From Phycisphaerales bacterium (GTDB lineage: Bacteria; Planctomycetota; Phycisphaerae; UBA1845; UTPLA1), in contig JACKHI010000001.1 of the NCBI GenBank assembly GCA_020639075.1, positions 1,116,001 to 1,180,000 of the forward strand: a stretch of 64,000 bases of DNA. Reading direction: 5' to 3'. Shown piece by piece: positions 42,377 through 50,850 of the stretch; position 1 is the stretch's first letter, and each line of letters begins with the position of its first letter. A program made the position numbers and the translations under genes. The notes beneath the pieces are model-generated. The model ran no database searches and was not told where the DNA came from. It was given only the letters and a program-made list of their open reading frames with translations.

Positions 42377-43690
42377 ATGCCCAGTGAATTTCTATTTCTC
42401 ATCTCAATGCCCGGTCTCCGCCGGCGCGACCTCGAACACATGCCGCGCCTTCGCGCGGTCGCCGACAAGGGCGCCGCCGCCGACCTTGTCCCGACGTTCC
42501 CCTGTGTCACATCGCCCGTTCAGGCATCGATGCTGACGGGCCGACCGCCGGCGGAACACGGCATCATCGGCAACGGCTTTTACTATCGCGATTGCGGCGA
42601 AGTCGAACTTTGGGTCGGTCGCAACAATCTCGTCCAATGCGAACAGGTCTGGGACGCGCTCGCCAGACGCGGCGTCTCCCAGGCCGCATGGATTCCGCAG
42701 AACATCAAGGACGCCGCGGCCGACTTCATCGTCACGCCGGAACCCATCCACCATGATGACGGTCGCACGGAACTCTGGTGTTACTCGAAGCCCGACGGAC
42801 TTTATGCCGACATCATCAAGGACATCGACCACTTTCCGCTGATGAACTTCTGGGGACCGCTGGCGAACATCAAATCGACCGAGTGGACGATCAACGCGGC
42901 ACTTTGGCTACTCCAGCGCGAGCGGCCCCGATTCAATTACATTTACGTCCCCCATCTTGACTACGAGGCGCAGAAGTTCGGTCCCAACTCCGAGCAGCAG
43001 GCGAAGGCCTGTCGCGAGGCGGATGACCAGCTCGGTCGCCTCTTCGACGGCGTCGCCGCGCTCGGCATCACAGACGCCGACTATCTCGTCGTCAGTGAAT
43101 ACGCCATGACCGACGTGTCGCGTGTGATCTATCCGAATCGCATGCTGCGCGACGCCGGCATGGCGCAGATCGATGAGCGCGACGGCCATGAGTACTTGAA
43201 TCTGAAAGAGAGCAAGGCCTTCGCGGTCGTCGACCATCAATTCGCGCATGTGTACGTGAACGATCCGACGGACGTTGATGCCGCGGCCGGCATTTTCGAA
43301 GGCCTCGACGGCATCGCGGACTCACTTTATGGAGACGCTCGCAGCAAAGTCGGAATGAACCACGAGCGCGCCGGCGAAGTCGTGCTTGTCTGCGAGCCCG
43401 ATACGTGGCTTGCGTATTACTGGTGGCACGACGATGCGAAAGCCCCGCCCTTCGCGCACAGCGTCGATATCCACAACAAGCCCGGCTACGACCCTGTCGA
43501 GATGTTCATCAAGATGCCGGAACGCAAGACGCCGATTGATGCGACGCTCGTCAAAGGCAGCCACGGCGCACCGGCCGAGTCAGCCGATCAATACGGCGCG
43601 ATCATCGCGTCAGACGGCGCCGCGTTCGCGAGTGATTCGAAGATCCGGGACGTGGACATACGATCGATGATCGAGCGTATGCTTGAGTAG
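42377..43690 (+). CDS. Alkaline-phosphatase superfamily protein (nucleotide pyrophosphatase/phosphodiesterase-like)
   Basis: A 437-residue protein. The phosphoryl-acceptor segment VPTFPCVTSPVQASMLTG is clear, with Thr45 at the nucleophile position of the nucleotide pyrophosphatase fold. The first metal-binding Asp is absent (LISMPGLR instead of the D-G-L-R type). HLDYEAQKFGP keeps the second-site Asp/His. The later S-D-H-G motif is replaced by SEYAMTD. GSHGAP keeps the last His. So at least one metal site is altered, and activity on phosphodiesters should not be assumed. The ebo/edb clusters contain a member of this superfamily. A 193-bp gap precedes it, and it closes the cluster in this orientation. 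Confidence 0.85.
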   Translation: MPSEFLFLISMPGLRRRDLEHMPRLRAVADKGAAADLVPTFPCVTSPVQASMLTGRPPAEHGIIGNGFYYRDCGEVELWVGRNNLVQCEQVWDALARRGVSQAAWIPQNIKDAAADFIVTPEPIHHDDGRTELWCYSKPDGLYADIIKDIDHFPLMNFWGPLANIKSTEWTINAALWLLQRERPRFNYIYVPHLDYEAQKFGPNSEQQAKACREADDQLGRLFDGVAALGITDADYLVVSEYAMTDVSRVIYPNRMLRDAGMAQIDERDGHEYLNLKESKAFAVVDHQFAHVYVNDPTDVDAAAGIFEGLDGIADSLYGDARSKVGMNHERAGEVVLVCEPDTWLAYYWWHDDAKAPPFAHSVDIHNKPGYDPVEMFIKMPERKTPIDATLVKGSHGAPAESADQYGAIIASDGAAFASDSKIRDVDIRSMIERMLE

Positions 43691-43709
43691 GTCGGGTCAT
43701 CGACCCGAC
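43691..43709 (+). terminator. Hairpin directly after the operon stop
   Basis: GTCGGGT and ACCCGAC form a 7-bp stem with a 5-nt loop immediately after the stop codon. No T-run follows, so it is a weak candidate for ending or stabilising the transcript. Confidence 0.35.
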
Positions 43710-43818
43710 AACGCGTGCCGTGTAACGTACGACTGACGCACGATGCGAAACAGTCGCCCCACATCGGCGCGCCTACGGACAAGTCCGAACACCGCGCCAG
43801 CGTGAAAATCAAGCGGCA

Positions 43819-45117
43819 TCACGCATCCAACGCCGCTTCGATTCCCCCCGCCGCGACAAACGCCCCGCTCCACGCCCATTGAAAGTTGAATCCGCCGATT
43901 CGCCCGTCAACATCCAGGATCTCGCCGACCAGAAACAAACCGGGGCACTTGCGCGACGCCATTGTCCGACCGTCGATCTCCGTCAGGGGTACGCCCCCCG
44001 CCGTCACTTCGGCGTACGCGTAGCCGCGACTGTCGCGCACACGCAGCGGCAACGCCGTCAATGCGTGCGCGACTTTGCGGCGAGCTTCCTTCGGCAACTG
44101 TCCCATCGGCACGCTTCCCGCCACGCCGATCGAAGCGAGCAGCGCCTCGGCCACACGCGCGGGTAGTAGCGTCGCCAATGCGTTGTGTAGATGCACTTTC
44201 GGGTGCGCCGTCATCATCGCGACCAGCCGCGATTCCACCGCTGCGAAATCCTCGCCCGGCAGGAAGCTCAGCACGATCGTCACGTCGCGTCCTTCCAGCG
44301 TCGCGCGATGCCAGTGGCGAGATGCGTTTAGTACGACGGGACCACTGACGCCGAAATGTGTCCACAGCATCTCGCCGCGCAGGATCACGGGCTTCTCGCC
44401 GTCGCTACGGGTCGTCAGCTCGACATTCTGAGAGATGCCGGAGAGTTGACCGTGCAACTTTCCGTCCAATACGAGCGGCGCCAGCGCGGGCGTCAGCGGC
44501 ACGATCGAATGGCCGAGTGCCGCCGCCATGGCATAGCCGGCGCCGTCACTGCCCGTCTTGGGGAGCGACTTGCCGCCCGTCGCCAGGACGACGCATCGGG
44601 CCCTCAGTGTCGTTTCTCCCGGCTCGTGTTCCGTGGCTGATGGGGAGACATGCACGTCGATCGCGAAGGCGTCGTGTTCGCGACGAATCGCGTTGACGCG
44701 GTGCGCGGTCAGCATTCGGACATTCAGTCGCCGCGCTTCGCGGAGCAGCGCGTCAACAACCGTGTTCGCCTTGTTGGAATCCGGAAAGAGCTTGCCGTTG
44801 GGTTCCTCATGCAGCGCGACGCCGAGTTCCGCGAAAAATGCAATCGTCCGCTCGACGCTCAGAGCCGCCAGCACGCGCTTGATGATGTTGGAACTACCGC
44901 CCCAGAAGTCCTTCGTCGTGACGACGCGATTCGTCACGTTGCAGCGACCACCTCCGGAGACCAGGATTTTCGCCCCCAGTTTCGTCGCACCGTCGAGGAT
45001 GGCGATCGACCGATCGGGCATGCGCCGCTTGGCGAAGATCGCCGTTGCGAGCCCTGCGGCGCCGCCGCCGATGATTGCGACGTCAAGCGATTCGGAGTGG
45101 TCGCCGCTGATCGCCAT
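43819..45117 (-). CDS. HI0933-family flavoprotein (BaiN/YhiN-like)
   Basis: A 432-residue FAD-containing oxidoreductase family protein. It begins VAIIGGGAAGLATAIFAKRR (dinucleotide fold), then ILVSGGGRCNVTNR, the signature of this family. VLATGGKSLPKTGSDGAGY marks the next nucleotide-binding element, and the end has GLFLVGEILDVDGRIGGFNF, with FQWAWSGAFVAAGG. Members are generally of unknown physiological role; one relative reduces bile-acid intermediates. It lies 9 bp after the endonuclease IV gene, so the three genes here form one transcript. Confidence 0.93.
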   Translation of the reverse strand: MAISGDHSESLDVAIIGGGAAGLATAIFAKRRMPDRSIAILDGATKLGAKILVSGGGRCNVTNRVVTTKDFWGGSSNIIKRVLAALSVERTIAFFAELGVALHEEPNGKLFPDSNKANTVVDALLREARRLNVRMLTAHRVNAIRREHDAFAIDVHVSPSATEHEPGETTLRARCVVLATGGKSLPKTGSDGAGYAMAAALGHSIVPLTPALAPLVLDGKLHGQLSGISQNVELTTRSDGEKPVILRGEMLWTHFGVSGPVVLNASRHWHRATLEGRDVTIVLSFLPGEDFAAVESRLVAMMTAHPKVHLHNALATLLPARVAEALLASIGVAGSVPMGQLPKEARRKVAHALTALPLRVRDSRGYAYAEVTAGGVPLTEIDGRTMASRKCPGLFLVGEILDVDGRIGGFNFQWAWSGAFVAAGGIEAALDA

Positions 45118-45126
45118 TCGCTCAGC

Positions 45127-46008
45127 CTATCCACGAACCATGCGGCGCAGTTTGTCGAGATTGACCTTGTCGTACGGTCTGCCTTTGTCGTCGTCGCCTT
45201 TCTCCGTTTCGAGGATGCGCGGCACATCCGCAAGCCGCGCGTCGTTCACGACATTGACGAACCCCTTGCGACCAATGAAGCCCTCGCCGATGTGCTCGTG
45301 CCGATCTTTCCTGCTGCCGAGATCGAATTTCGAATCGTTCATGTGAATGCACGCGATTCGATCAACGCCGAACGACGCGTCCATCGCCTGCATCATTGCT
45401 TCGTAGGCGTCGGAATCTCGAAGATCGTATCCGGCCGCGAACAAGTGGCACGTATCGAGGCAGATGCCCAGTCGATCACCCTGCTTGACACCATCGATGA
45501 TCTGCCCGAGATGCTCGACTTCATGGCCGATCGTCGTCCCCTGGCCAGCGGTGCTTTCAAGCAACACTCTGCACTTGAATCCCTTCGTCGCCGTATGCGC
45601 CTTGTTGAGCGAGGCGGAAATTCGCTTGATGGCCTTTGCCTCGCCGTCGCCCATGTGAGCGCCGGGATGAAGGACGAGACCGACAACGCCGAGCGCCTCG
45701 CAGCGCTCCAGTTCATCGATCAGGGCTTTGATGCTCTTTTCCCGATTCGCAGCTTCCGGGGAAGCGAGGTTGAGCAGGTACGACGCGTGCGCGACGACGG
45801 GACCGATGCCCGTCTTGCTTTCCGCCTGCTTGTACGCCGCAATCTGTTCATCGGTGATGGGCTTCGCCGACCATTGTCGCTGGTTCTTGACGAAGATCTG
45901 AAGGCAGTCGCAACCGACATCGACACCCTCGTGAAATGCGTTCTCGAATCCGCCCGCAACGGAAAGATGCGAACCGAATTTCTGCCGCTTCGCGGCCGCG
46001 TTCGCCAT
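45127..46008 (-). CDS. nfo: Endonuclease IV (apurinic/apyrimidinic endonuclease)
   Basis: A 293-residue DNA repair enzyme that cuts at abasic sites. The start MANAAAKRQKFGSHLSVAGG carries the conserved GSHLS near the N-terminus. Metal ligands appear in the usual blocks: LVLHPGAHMGDG, LLESTAGQG, ICLDTCHLFAAGYD, CIHMNDSKFDLGSRKDRHEH and IGEGFIG. Length matches the family. The start codon shares one nucleotide with the stop of the M32 carboxypeptidase gene (TGATG), and the HI0933-type gene follows after 9 bp, so it is in the middle of a three-gene operon. Confidence 0.96.
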   Translation of the reverse strand: MANAAAKRQKFGSHLSVAGGFENAFHEGVDVGCDCLQIFVKNQRQWSAKPITDEQIAAYKQAESKTGIGPVVAHASYLLNLASPEAANREKSIKALIDELERCEALGVVGLVLHPGAHMGDGEAKAIKRISASLNKAHTATKGFKCRVLLESTAGQGTTIGHEVEHLGQIIDGVKQGDRLGICLDTCHLFAAGYDLRDSDAYEAMMQAMDASFGVDRIACIHMNDSKFDLGSRKDRHEHIGEGFIGRKGFVNVVNDARLADVPRILETEKGDDDKGRPYDKVNLDKLRRMVRG

Positions 46009-47510
46009 CAGCTTTCGATCCCGTACAAAGGAGCGAACTTGTCACTGACGTAATCCAGAAACGGCTCGATGGACAACGCCCGACCGCTGACGCGCTGCAC
46101 GAGTTCCGAAGCGCGATAATGCTGGCCGTGCCGGTGGATTTTCATCCGCAGCCACTCGAGCAACGGCGCGAACTCGCCGCGACCGATCTGTTCCATAAGT
46201 TCCGGGATATCCTGTCGGGCGCGGGCGAAGAACTGAGCTGCGTAGAGATTGCCCAGCGCGTACGTCGGGAAGTACCCGAAGCCGCCCATCGACCAGTGGA
46301 TGTCCTGCAGGCACCCGTTGGCATCGTTGTCGGGTCGGACGCCGACAAGCGTTTCCATCTTGTCATTCCAGGCTTCGGGTATGTCGCCGACGGCGAGCTT
46401 GCCGCCGATCAGATCGCGCTCGATCTCGAATCGCAGAATGATGTGCAGGTTGTAAGTCACTTCGTCGGCCTCGACGCGAATCAGCGACGGATTCACGACG
46501 TTGATCGCCGCATAGAACTGATCCAATGACACGTCGGACAGCGCTTCGGAGAACGCGATCCGACATTGCGGATAGTAGCGTTCCCAGAAGGGCCGGCTGC
46601 GGCCGACGAGGTTCTCCCAAAGGCGCGACTGCGACTCGTGGATGCCGAGACTCACAGCCTGGCCTCGCGGAGTGAAGACATGTTCGATGGGCAGGCCCTG
46701 TTCGTAGAGACCGTGGCCGGCCTCATGCAGCGTGCCGAACATCGCCGAGTTGAAGAAATTCTCCAGATAGCGCGTCGTCAATCGAACATCCGTCGGCGCA
46801 TTGCCGGAACAGAACGGATGCGTGGAGATGTCGATGCGACCGCTGTCGAAGTCGAACCCGATCTCGCCCGCCATCTGTCGGCACCAGAGTTTCTGCGTTT
46901 CGATCGGGAACGAGCGATGGAGGATCGACGCATCGGGCGCGGCGTCGGACTCGGACACCGCCTGCACGAACTCGCTCAACGGTTCGCGCAATGCTGTGAA
47001 CAGGCGCGTGACTTCCTTCGTCGTCATGCCCGGCTCGAACTCATCGAGGAGTGCATCGTAGCGCTCGTCCTGAAATCCAATCGCATCGGCCACTTGGCAG
47101 CGCAGATCGATGAGTTCCGCGAGATGGGGCTTGAACGTTTCGAAGTGCGACTTCTCGCGCGCCTTCTGCCACGACTCCTTTGCAACCGTCGAAACGCGCG
47201 CGATGCGTTCGACGAGGCGCGTGGGAATTTTCGTGGCCCGAAGATAGAGCCGCTTGATTTCGCGTACGTTGGTTTCGCAGGCCTCGTCATCGCATTTTTC
47301 GTCGAGGCTGCCGATCAGGTCGCCGATTGCCGGATCCGTCATTCGCTCGTGCGACAACCGCGCCAGAAGCGCGAGCTGATCCGCGCGAACCGAGAGGCCG
47401 TTCTTCGGCATGTACGTCTCGGCGTCCCAATCCAACAGGGCCGCCGTGGAATCCAGCTGACCGATTTCCTTCAATCGGGAGACCAGATCGTCATATGCAT
47501 TGTTGTCCAT
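46008..47510 (-). CDS. Carboxypeptidase Taq (M32) family metallopeptidase
   Basis: A 500-residue zinc carboxypeptidase that removes C-terminal amino acids. The zinc motif HEAGHGLYEQGLP is clear, followed by the family-specific HESQSRLWENLVGRSRPFW and then VEADEVTYNLHIILRFEIE. The start MDNNAYDDLVSRL is preferred over the upstream frame. Length matches M32 enzymes. It is cytoplasmic as no signal peptide is seen. It is coupled to nfo by a 1-nt stop/start overlap and lies 135 bp from the upstream radical SAM gene. Confidence 0.96.
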   Translation of the reverse strand: MDNNAYDDLVSRLKEIGQLDSTAALLDWDAETYMPKNGLSVRADQLALLARLSHERMTDPAIGDLIGSLDEKCDDEACETNVREIKRLYLRATKIPTRLVERIARVSTVAKESWQKAREKSHFETFKPHLAELIDLRCQVADAIGFQDERYDALLDEFEPGMTTKEVTRLFTALREPLSEFVQAVSESDAAPDASILHRSFPIETQKLWCRQMAGEIGFDFDSGRIDISTHPFCSGNAPTDVRLTTRYLENFFNSAMFGTLHEAGHGLYEQGLPIEHVFTPRGQAVSLGIHESQSRLWENLVGRSRPFWERYYPQCRIAFSEALSDVSLDQFYAAINVVNPSLIRVEADEVTYNLHIILRFEIERDLIGGKLAVGDIPEAWNDKMETLVGVRPDNDANGCLQDIHWSMGGFGYFPTYALGNLYAAQFFARARQDIPELMEQIGRGEFAPLLEWLRMKIHRHGQHYRASELVQRVSGRALSIEPFLDYVSDKFAPLYGIES

Positions 47511-47645
47511 TGGGCACCTAGAGCCTTTGCTTCCGTCGTCCTCTTGCCAAGCGGCAGTGTAGCGAGCATTGGACAATGGCTCCAGACGGTCGGGAAGTGG
47601 TTTGGGATGATCGAGGGGATTTGTGACGCCGGCCGGAACGAGCGG

Positions 47646-48734
47646 CTATTCCGCACCAAAATCGAACGTTAATTGCGAGTCGACCGGACGTCGTCGCGCA
47701 GGAACGCGCAACGGCGTCAGCGGCGACGAATCGGAGCAGCCGCGATTCGAATCCGTCGATGCGTCTTGCTCCGACTTGTGCGCCGATAAGCCGTACCGAT
47801 CGCATGCGATTTCGAAGAGCGATTTCGAGCTCTCCCAATGAGCGCCGACGCCCTGCATCCGATGACCGAATCTCGATTCAGACATGCGACCGCCGCGCAT
47901 GGCGCCGATCAGCGAGGCAACGCGCTGTGCACGATGCGGCATGGACGCCTTCAGCCGTTCGAAGAAGACGGGGGCGACGTTTCTTGGCAATCGAAGCGGG
48001 ATGTACGCGGCGGACACGGCCCCGGCATCCGCCGACATTCGCAGAATCTCGGGAATCTGCATGTCGTTGAGGCCGGGGATGATCGGCGCCACCATCACGC
48101 CGACGTCGATGCCGGCTTCGCGAAGGCTTCGAAGCGTCTCAAAACGCTTGGAAGGCGGCGGAGCGAAAGGCTCGATCGCCCTGGCGTCCTGATCGTTCGC
48201 GAAAGGAATGGACATAAAGACACGCGCGCGGGCGATCCTGGTCAGATCGGCAAGCACGTCGACATCCCGCAGGATGAGGCGACCGCGAGTGACGATGCCG
48301 ACGGGATTTGCATGCTGCAGGCAGACTTCGAGGCAGCCGCGCGTCAATCGATACGTCGCCTCCGCGGGTTGATAGCAATCCGTCACGCCGGAGAATGTGA
48401 CGGACTCGCCCAGCCAGCCCTTCCTGCTTAATGCCCTTTCCAGAAGTTCCGGCGCGTTGACCTTGGCGACGATTCGCGTTTCGAAATCGGATCCGGCGCC
48501 GAAACCGAGGTACTCGTGCGTCGGCCGGGCATAACAGTAGGCGCAGCCGTGCTGACAGCCTCGATAGGGATTGACCGACCAACGGAACGGGATGTCCGGA
48601 CTGTCATTTTCCGAGAGAATCGACTTGGCTCGTTCCTCATAGATCTCGACGCGCGTTTCGGGAACGGCCTCGAGCCATTCGCGGTATTCCGAGATAAACG
48701 GATTCTGCGGATTTGATACGCGATGCAGCGCCAT
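47646..48734 (-). CDS. PA0069-family radical SAM protein
   Basis: A 362-residue radical SAM enzyme. The [4Fe-4S] motif is GCQHGCAYCYARPTHEY (C-x3-C-x2-C), preceded by WSVNPYRGCQ. Other family blocks are TFSGVTDCYQPAEATYRLTRG, GIVTRGRLILRD and IDVGVMVAPIIPGLND. It belongs to the PA0069/Rv2578c-like group of unknown substrate, related by motif to spore photoproduct lyase-type proteins. The C-terminal tail ends SQLTFDFGAE, where QLTFDF could be a clamp-binding peptide, but this is speculative. It is probably transcribed with the peptidase operon. Confidence 0.9.
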   Translation of the reverse strand: MALHRVSNPQNPFISEYREWLEAVPETRVEIYEERAKSILSENDSPDIPFRWSVNPYRGCQHGCAYCYARPTHEYLGFGAGSDFETRIVAKVNAPELLERALSRKGWLGESVTFSGVTDCYQPAEATYRLTRGCLEVCLQHANPVGIVTRGRLILRDVDVLADLTRIARARVFMSIPFANDQDARAIEPFAPPPSKRFETLRSLREAGIDVGVMVAPIIPGLNDMQIPEILRMSADAGAVSAAYIPLRLPRNVAPVFFERLKASMPHRAQRVASLIGAMRGGRMSESRFGHRMQGVGAHWESSKSLFEIACDRYGLSAHKSEQDASTDSNRGCSDSSPLTPLRVPARRRPVDSQLTFDFGAE

Positions 48735-49083
48735 GCGGGGACTATATTCGGGTATTGTTAGGTATGCAAGCGGAAAGTTCGTCAGCCAAGCTGTGCGCGG
48801 GAAGGCGAACTCACAAGCGTCGTTCCATGCACGTTTTCATCACCACATGACTGTGCCATGAGCCCCTGTCGCGACGCATACAACACGACTGGCCAGCAGT
48901 CGGCCCCATCCCTACAATCCGCGCACCCTGAACGCGATCGCGCGGCAGAAGCGTACGACGCGATTTCATCCGCGAGCGAGATGCCCGCCGCGGTGATGTT
49001 GTCTCGCCCGACGGCGTTAACGATTGGGGATTGCGGCAATAGACAGTCAAGCAAACGCATGATACTGCACCGAGGAGTGGTCA
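48735..49083. other. Divergent intergenic region before lpdA
   Basis: No supportable gene on either strand; the short frames lack ribosome binding sites. It contains the promoters of lpdA and of the radical SAM gene. A GAGGAG ribosome binding site precedes the lpdA start. Confidence 0.4.
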
Positions 49084-50496
49084 ATGGTTGTCGGTGAGCT
49101 AACGCAGGAATTTGATGTTCTCGTGATCGGCGGCGGTCCGGGCGGCTACGTGGCGGCGATCGCAGCGGCCGACGCCGGCTTCGCGACGGCGATCGTGGAG
49201 ATGGCGGAAGTCCCGGGCGGCGTCTGCCTCCGCGAGGGCTGCATCCCGAGCAAGACGCTGCTCAACGTCGTTCGCATCATGGACGAGGCGGAACACGCCG
49301 CGGCCTTCGGCGTGACGTTCGCAAAGCCGAAGACGGATGTGGACAAGCTCCGAGATTTCAAGAACGGCGTCATCAAGAAGCTCTCGACGGGCGTACGGGC
49401 GCTTCTGAAAGGCCGCAAAGTCGAGTATTTCAAGGGCCACGCGACGTTTGAAAGCTCCAAGCTCATTCACATCGAGGGCGAGAACGTCGGTCGCATCAAG
49501 TTCAAGCACTGCATCCTCGCGACGGGTTCGCGGGCCAAGATGCTGCCGGAAAAGCTGCTGCCGCGCGAACTCTGCTGGAACGCAGCCGACGCCCTGAAGA
49601 TGGAGGAAGTGCCGAAGAAACTGCTCGTCATCGGCGGCGGCTACATCGGTCTCGAACTCGGACAGGTCTACGCCGGTCTCGGAAGCGAAGTGACAGTCGT
49701 CGAAGCGCTGCCCGGTATTTTGAACGGTCTCGATCCGGACCTGGCCAAGCCGCTCGTCGCCAAGCTGAAGAAACAGATGAAGGCGATTCACGTGTCGGCA
49801 TCATTCAAGAGTGCGAAGAAGAAAGGCAACGGCGTCGAGGCGACGTTCACTGTCGATGGGAAGGACCAGACGGAGACGTTTGATCGCATTCTCGTCTCGA
49901 TCGGTCGCCAGCCGAACACGGACAACTGCGGGCTCGAGAACACAAGCGTTCAACTGACGGATCGCGGGTTCGTGAAGGTCGACAAGCAGATGCGATCGAC
50001 GGACAAGCGCATCTTTGCAATCGGCGACATCGCCGGCGATCCGATGCTGGCGCACAAGGCGATGCGCGAGGCGAAAGTCGCCGTGGACGTCATCGCCGGC
50101 AAGCCCGCGGAGTATGACAACGTCTGCATTCCCGCCGTCGTGTACACGGATCCGGAAGTCGCCTGGTGCGGCCTGACGGAGCAGGAAGCCAAGGATAAGG
50201 GCCTCGATTTCAAAGTGACGAAGTCGCCGTGGCTCGGCAACGGGCGGGCTGTCTCGATGGGACGCACTGAAGGGCTCACGAAGATGCTCTTCGACAAGAC
50301 GACGCAGCGCGTCCTCGGTCTCGGCATCGTCGGCGCGCACGCGGGCGACATGATTTCCGAAGGCGTGCTCGCGATGGAGATGGGCGCCGTGGCGGAAGAC
50401 ATCGCCGTCGCGATTCACGCGCATCCGTCGACAGGAGAGACGATCGGCGAAGCGGCCGAAGCGATGTTCGGCAAGGCGATTCACGGGGCGCACTGA
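49084..50496 (+). CDS. lpdA: Dihydrolipoyl dehydrogenase
   Basis: A 470-residue flavoprotein that reoxidises dihydrolipoyl groups of 2-oxoacid dehydrogenase or glycine-cleavage complexes. It has the N-terminal FAD fold VIGGGPGGYVAA and the redox disulfide GGVCLREGCIPSK (Cys48 and Cys53). The NAD fold is VIGGGYIGLELGQVY; FAIGDIAGDPMLAHKA follows; the C-terminal active-site His/Glu is IHAHPSTGETI. Length matches the family. It stands alone, without the E1 or E2 genes, and is followed by a good terminator. The ribosome binding site is GAGGAG. Confidence 0.97.
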   Translation: MVVGELTQEFDVLVIGGGPGGYVAAIAAADAGFATAIVEMAEVPGGVCLREGCIPSKTLLNVVRIMDEAEHAAAFGVTFAKPKTDVDKLRDFKNGVIKKLSTGVRALLKGRKVEYFKGHATFESSKLIHIEGENVGRIKFKHCILATGSRAKMLPEKLLPRELCWNAADALKMEEVPKKLLVIGGGYIGLELGQVYAGLGSEVTVVEALPGILNGLDPDLAKPLVAKLKKQMKAIHVSASFKSAKKKGNGVEATFTVDGKDQTETFDRILVSIGRQPNTDNCGLENTSVQLTDRGFVKVDKQMRSTDKRIFAIGDIAGDPMLAHKAMREAKVAVDVIAGKPAEYDNVCIPAVVYTDPEVAWCGLTEQEAKDKGLDFKVTKSPWLGNGRAVSMGRTEGLTKMLFDKTTQRVLGLGIVGAHAGDMISEGVLAMEMGAVAEDIAVAIHAHPSTGETIGEAAEAMFGKAIHGAH

Positions 50497-50522
50497 GGCG
50501 CGTTCATCAAGTAGATCTTTCC

Positions 50523-50550
50523 AAGGGCGGTCGATTGGCCGCCCTTTTTT
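50523..50550 (+). terminator. Intrinsic terminator of lpdA
   Basis: An 8-bp stem AAGGGCGG/CCGCCCTT with an 8-nt loop (50523-50546) is followed by TTTTTT. A classic Rho-independent terminator 27 bp after the stop. Confidence 0.9.
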
Positions 50551-50562
50551 GTTGCCGGGTGC

Positions 50563-50810
50563 CATGCTTGCCATTCAAGGGCGAGACTGTCCGGGAATAG
50601 TGTCGCCCTTTCAGGGCCAAACCCTAGGAAAAAAACGCTAACCACGGGTTGCGCTCCGACCGCTATGCGGTCTCCGCTTCACCCGTGGCTAAGAACTGTC
50701 GCTCCTTCGGAGCTGTGTTGGCCTTGGAAACACTGGCGTTTACGACGGTTCTGCAAATCGGAAATCCTCACTCGAATTCCCGGACAGACTAGCCCTTCAA
50801 GGCAAGCATG
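50563..50810. repeat. Dispersed inverted-repeat element, copy B
   Basis: A 248-bp element matching 33885-34131 along its whole length with only scattered differences. Terminal inverted repeats start CATGCTTGCC on each strand. The nested palindromes of copy A are all preserved (CCACGGGT/ACCCGTGG; GACCGCTATGCGGTC; GCTCCTTCGGAGC). It is in the 3' region between the lpdA terminator and the acyltransferase gene. No target duplication is obvious. Confidence 0.85.
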
Positions 50811-50850
50811 GCGAGGCGGGACGCGGCTAAGCTGTGACGGCGAATTACCT

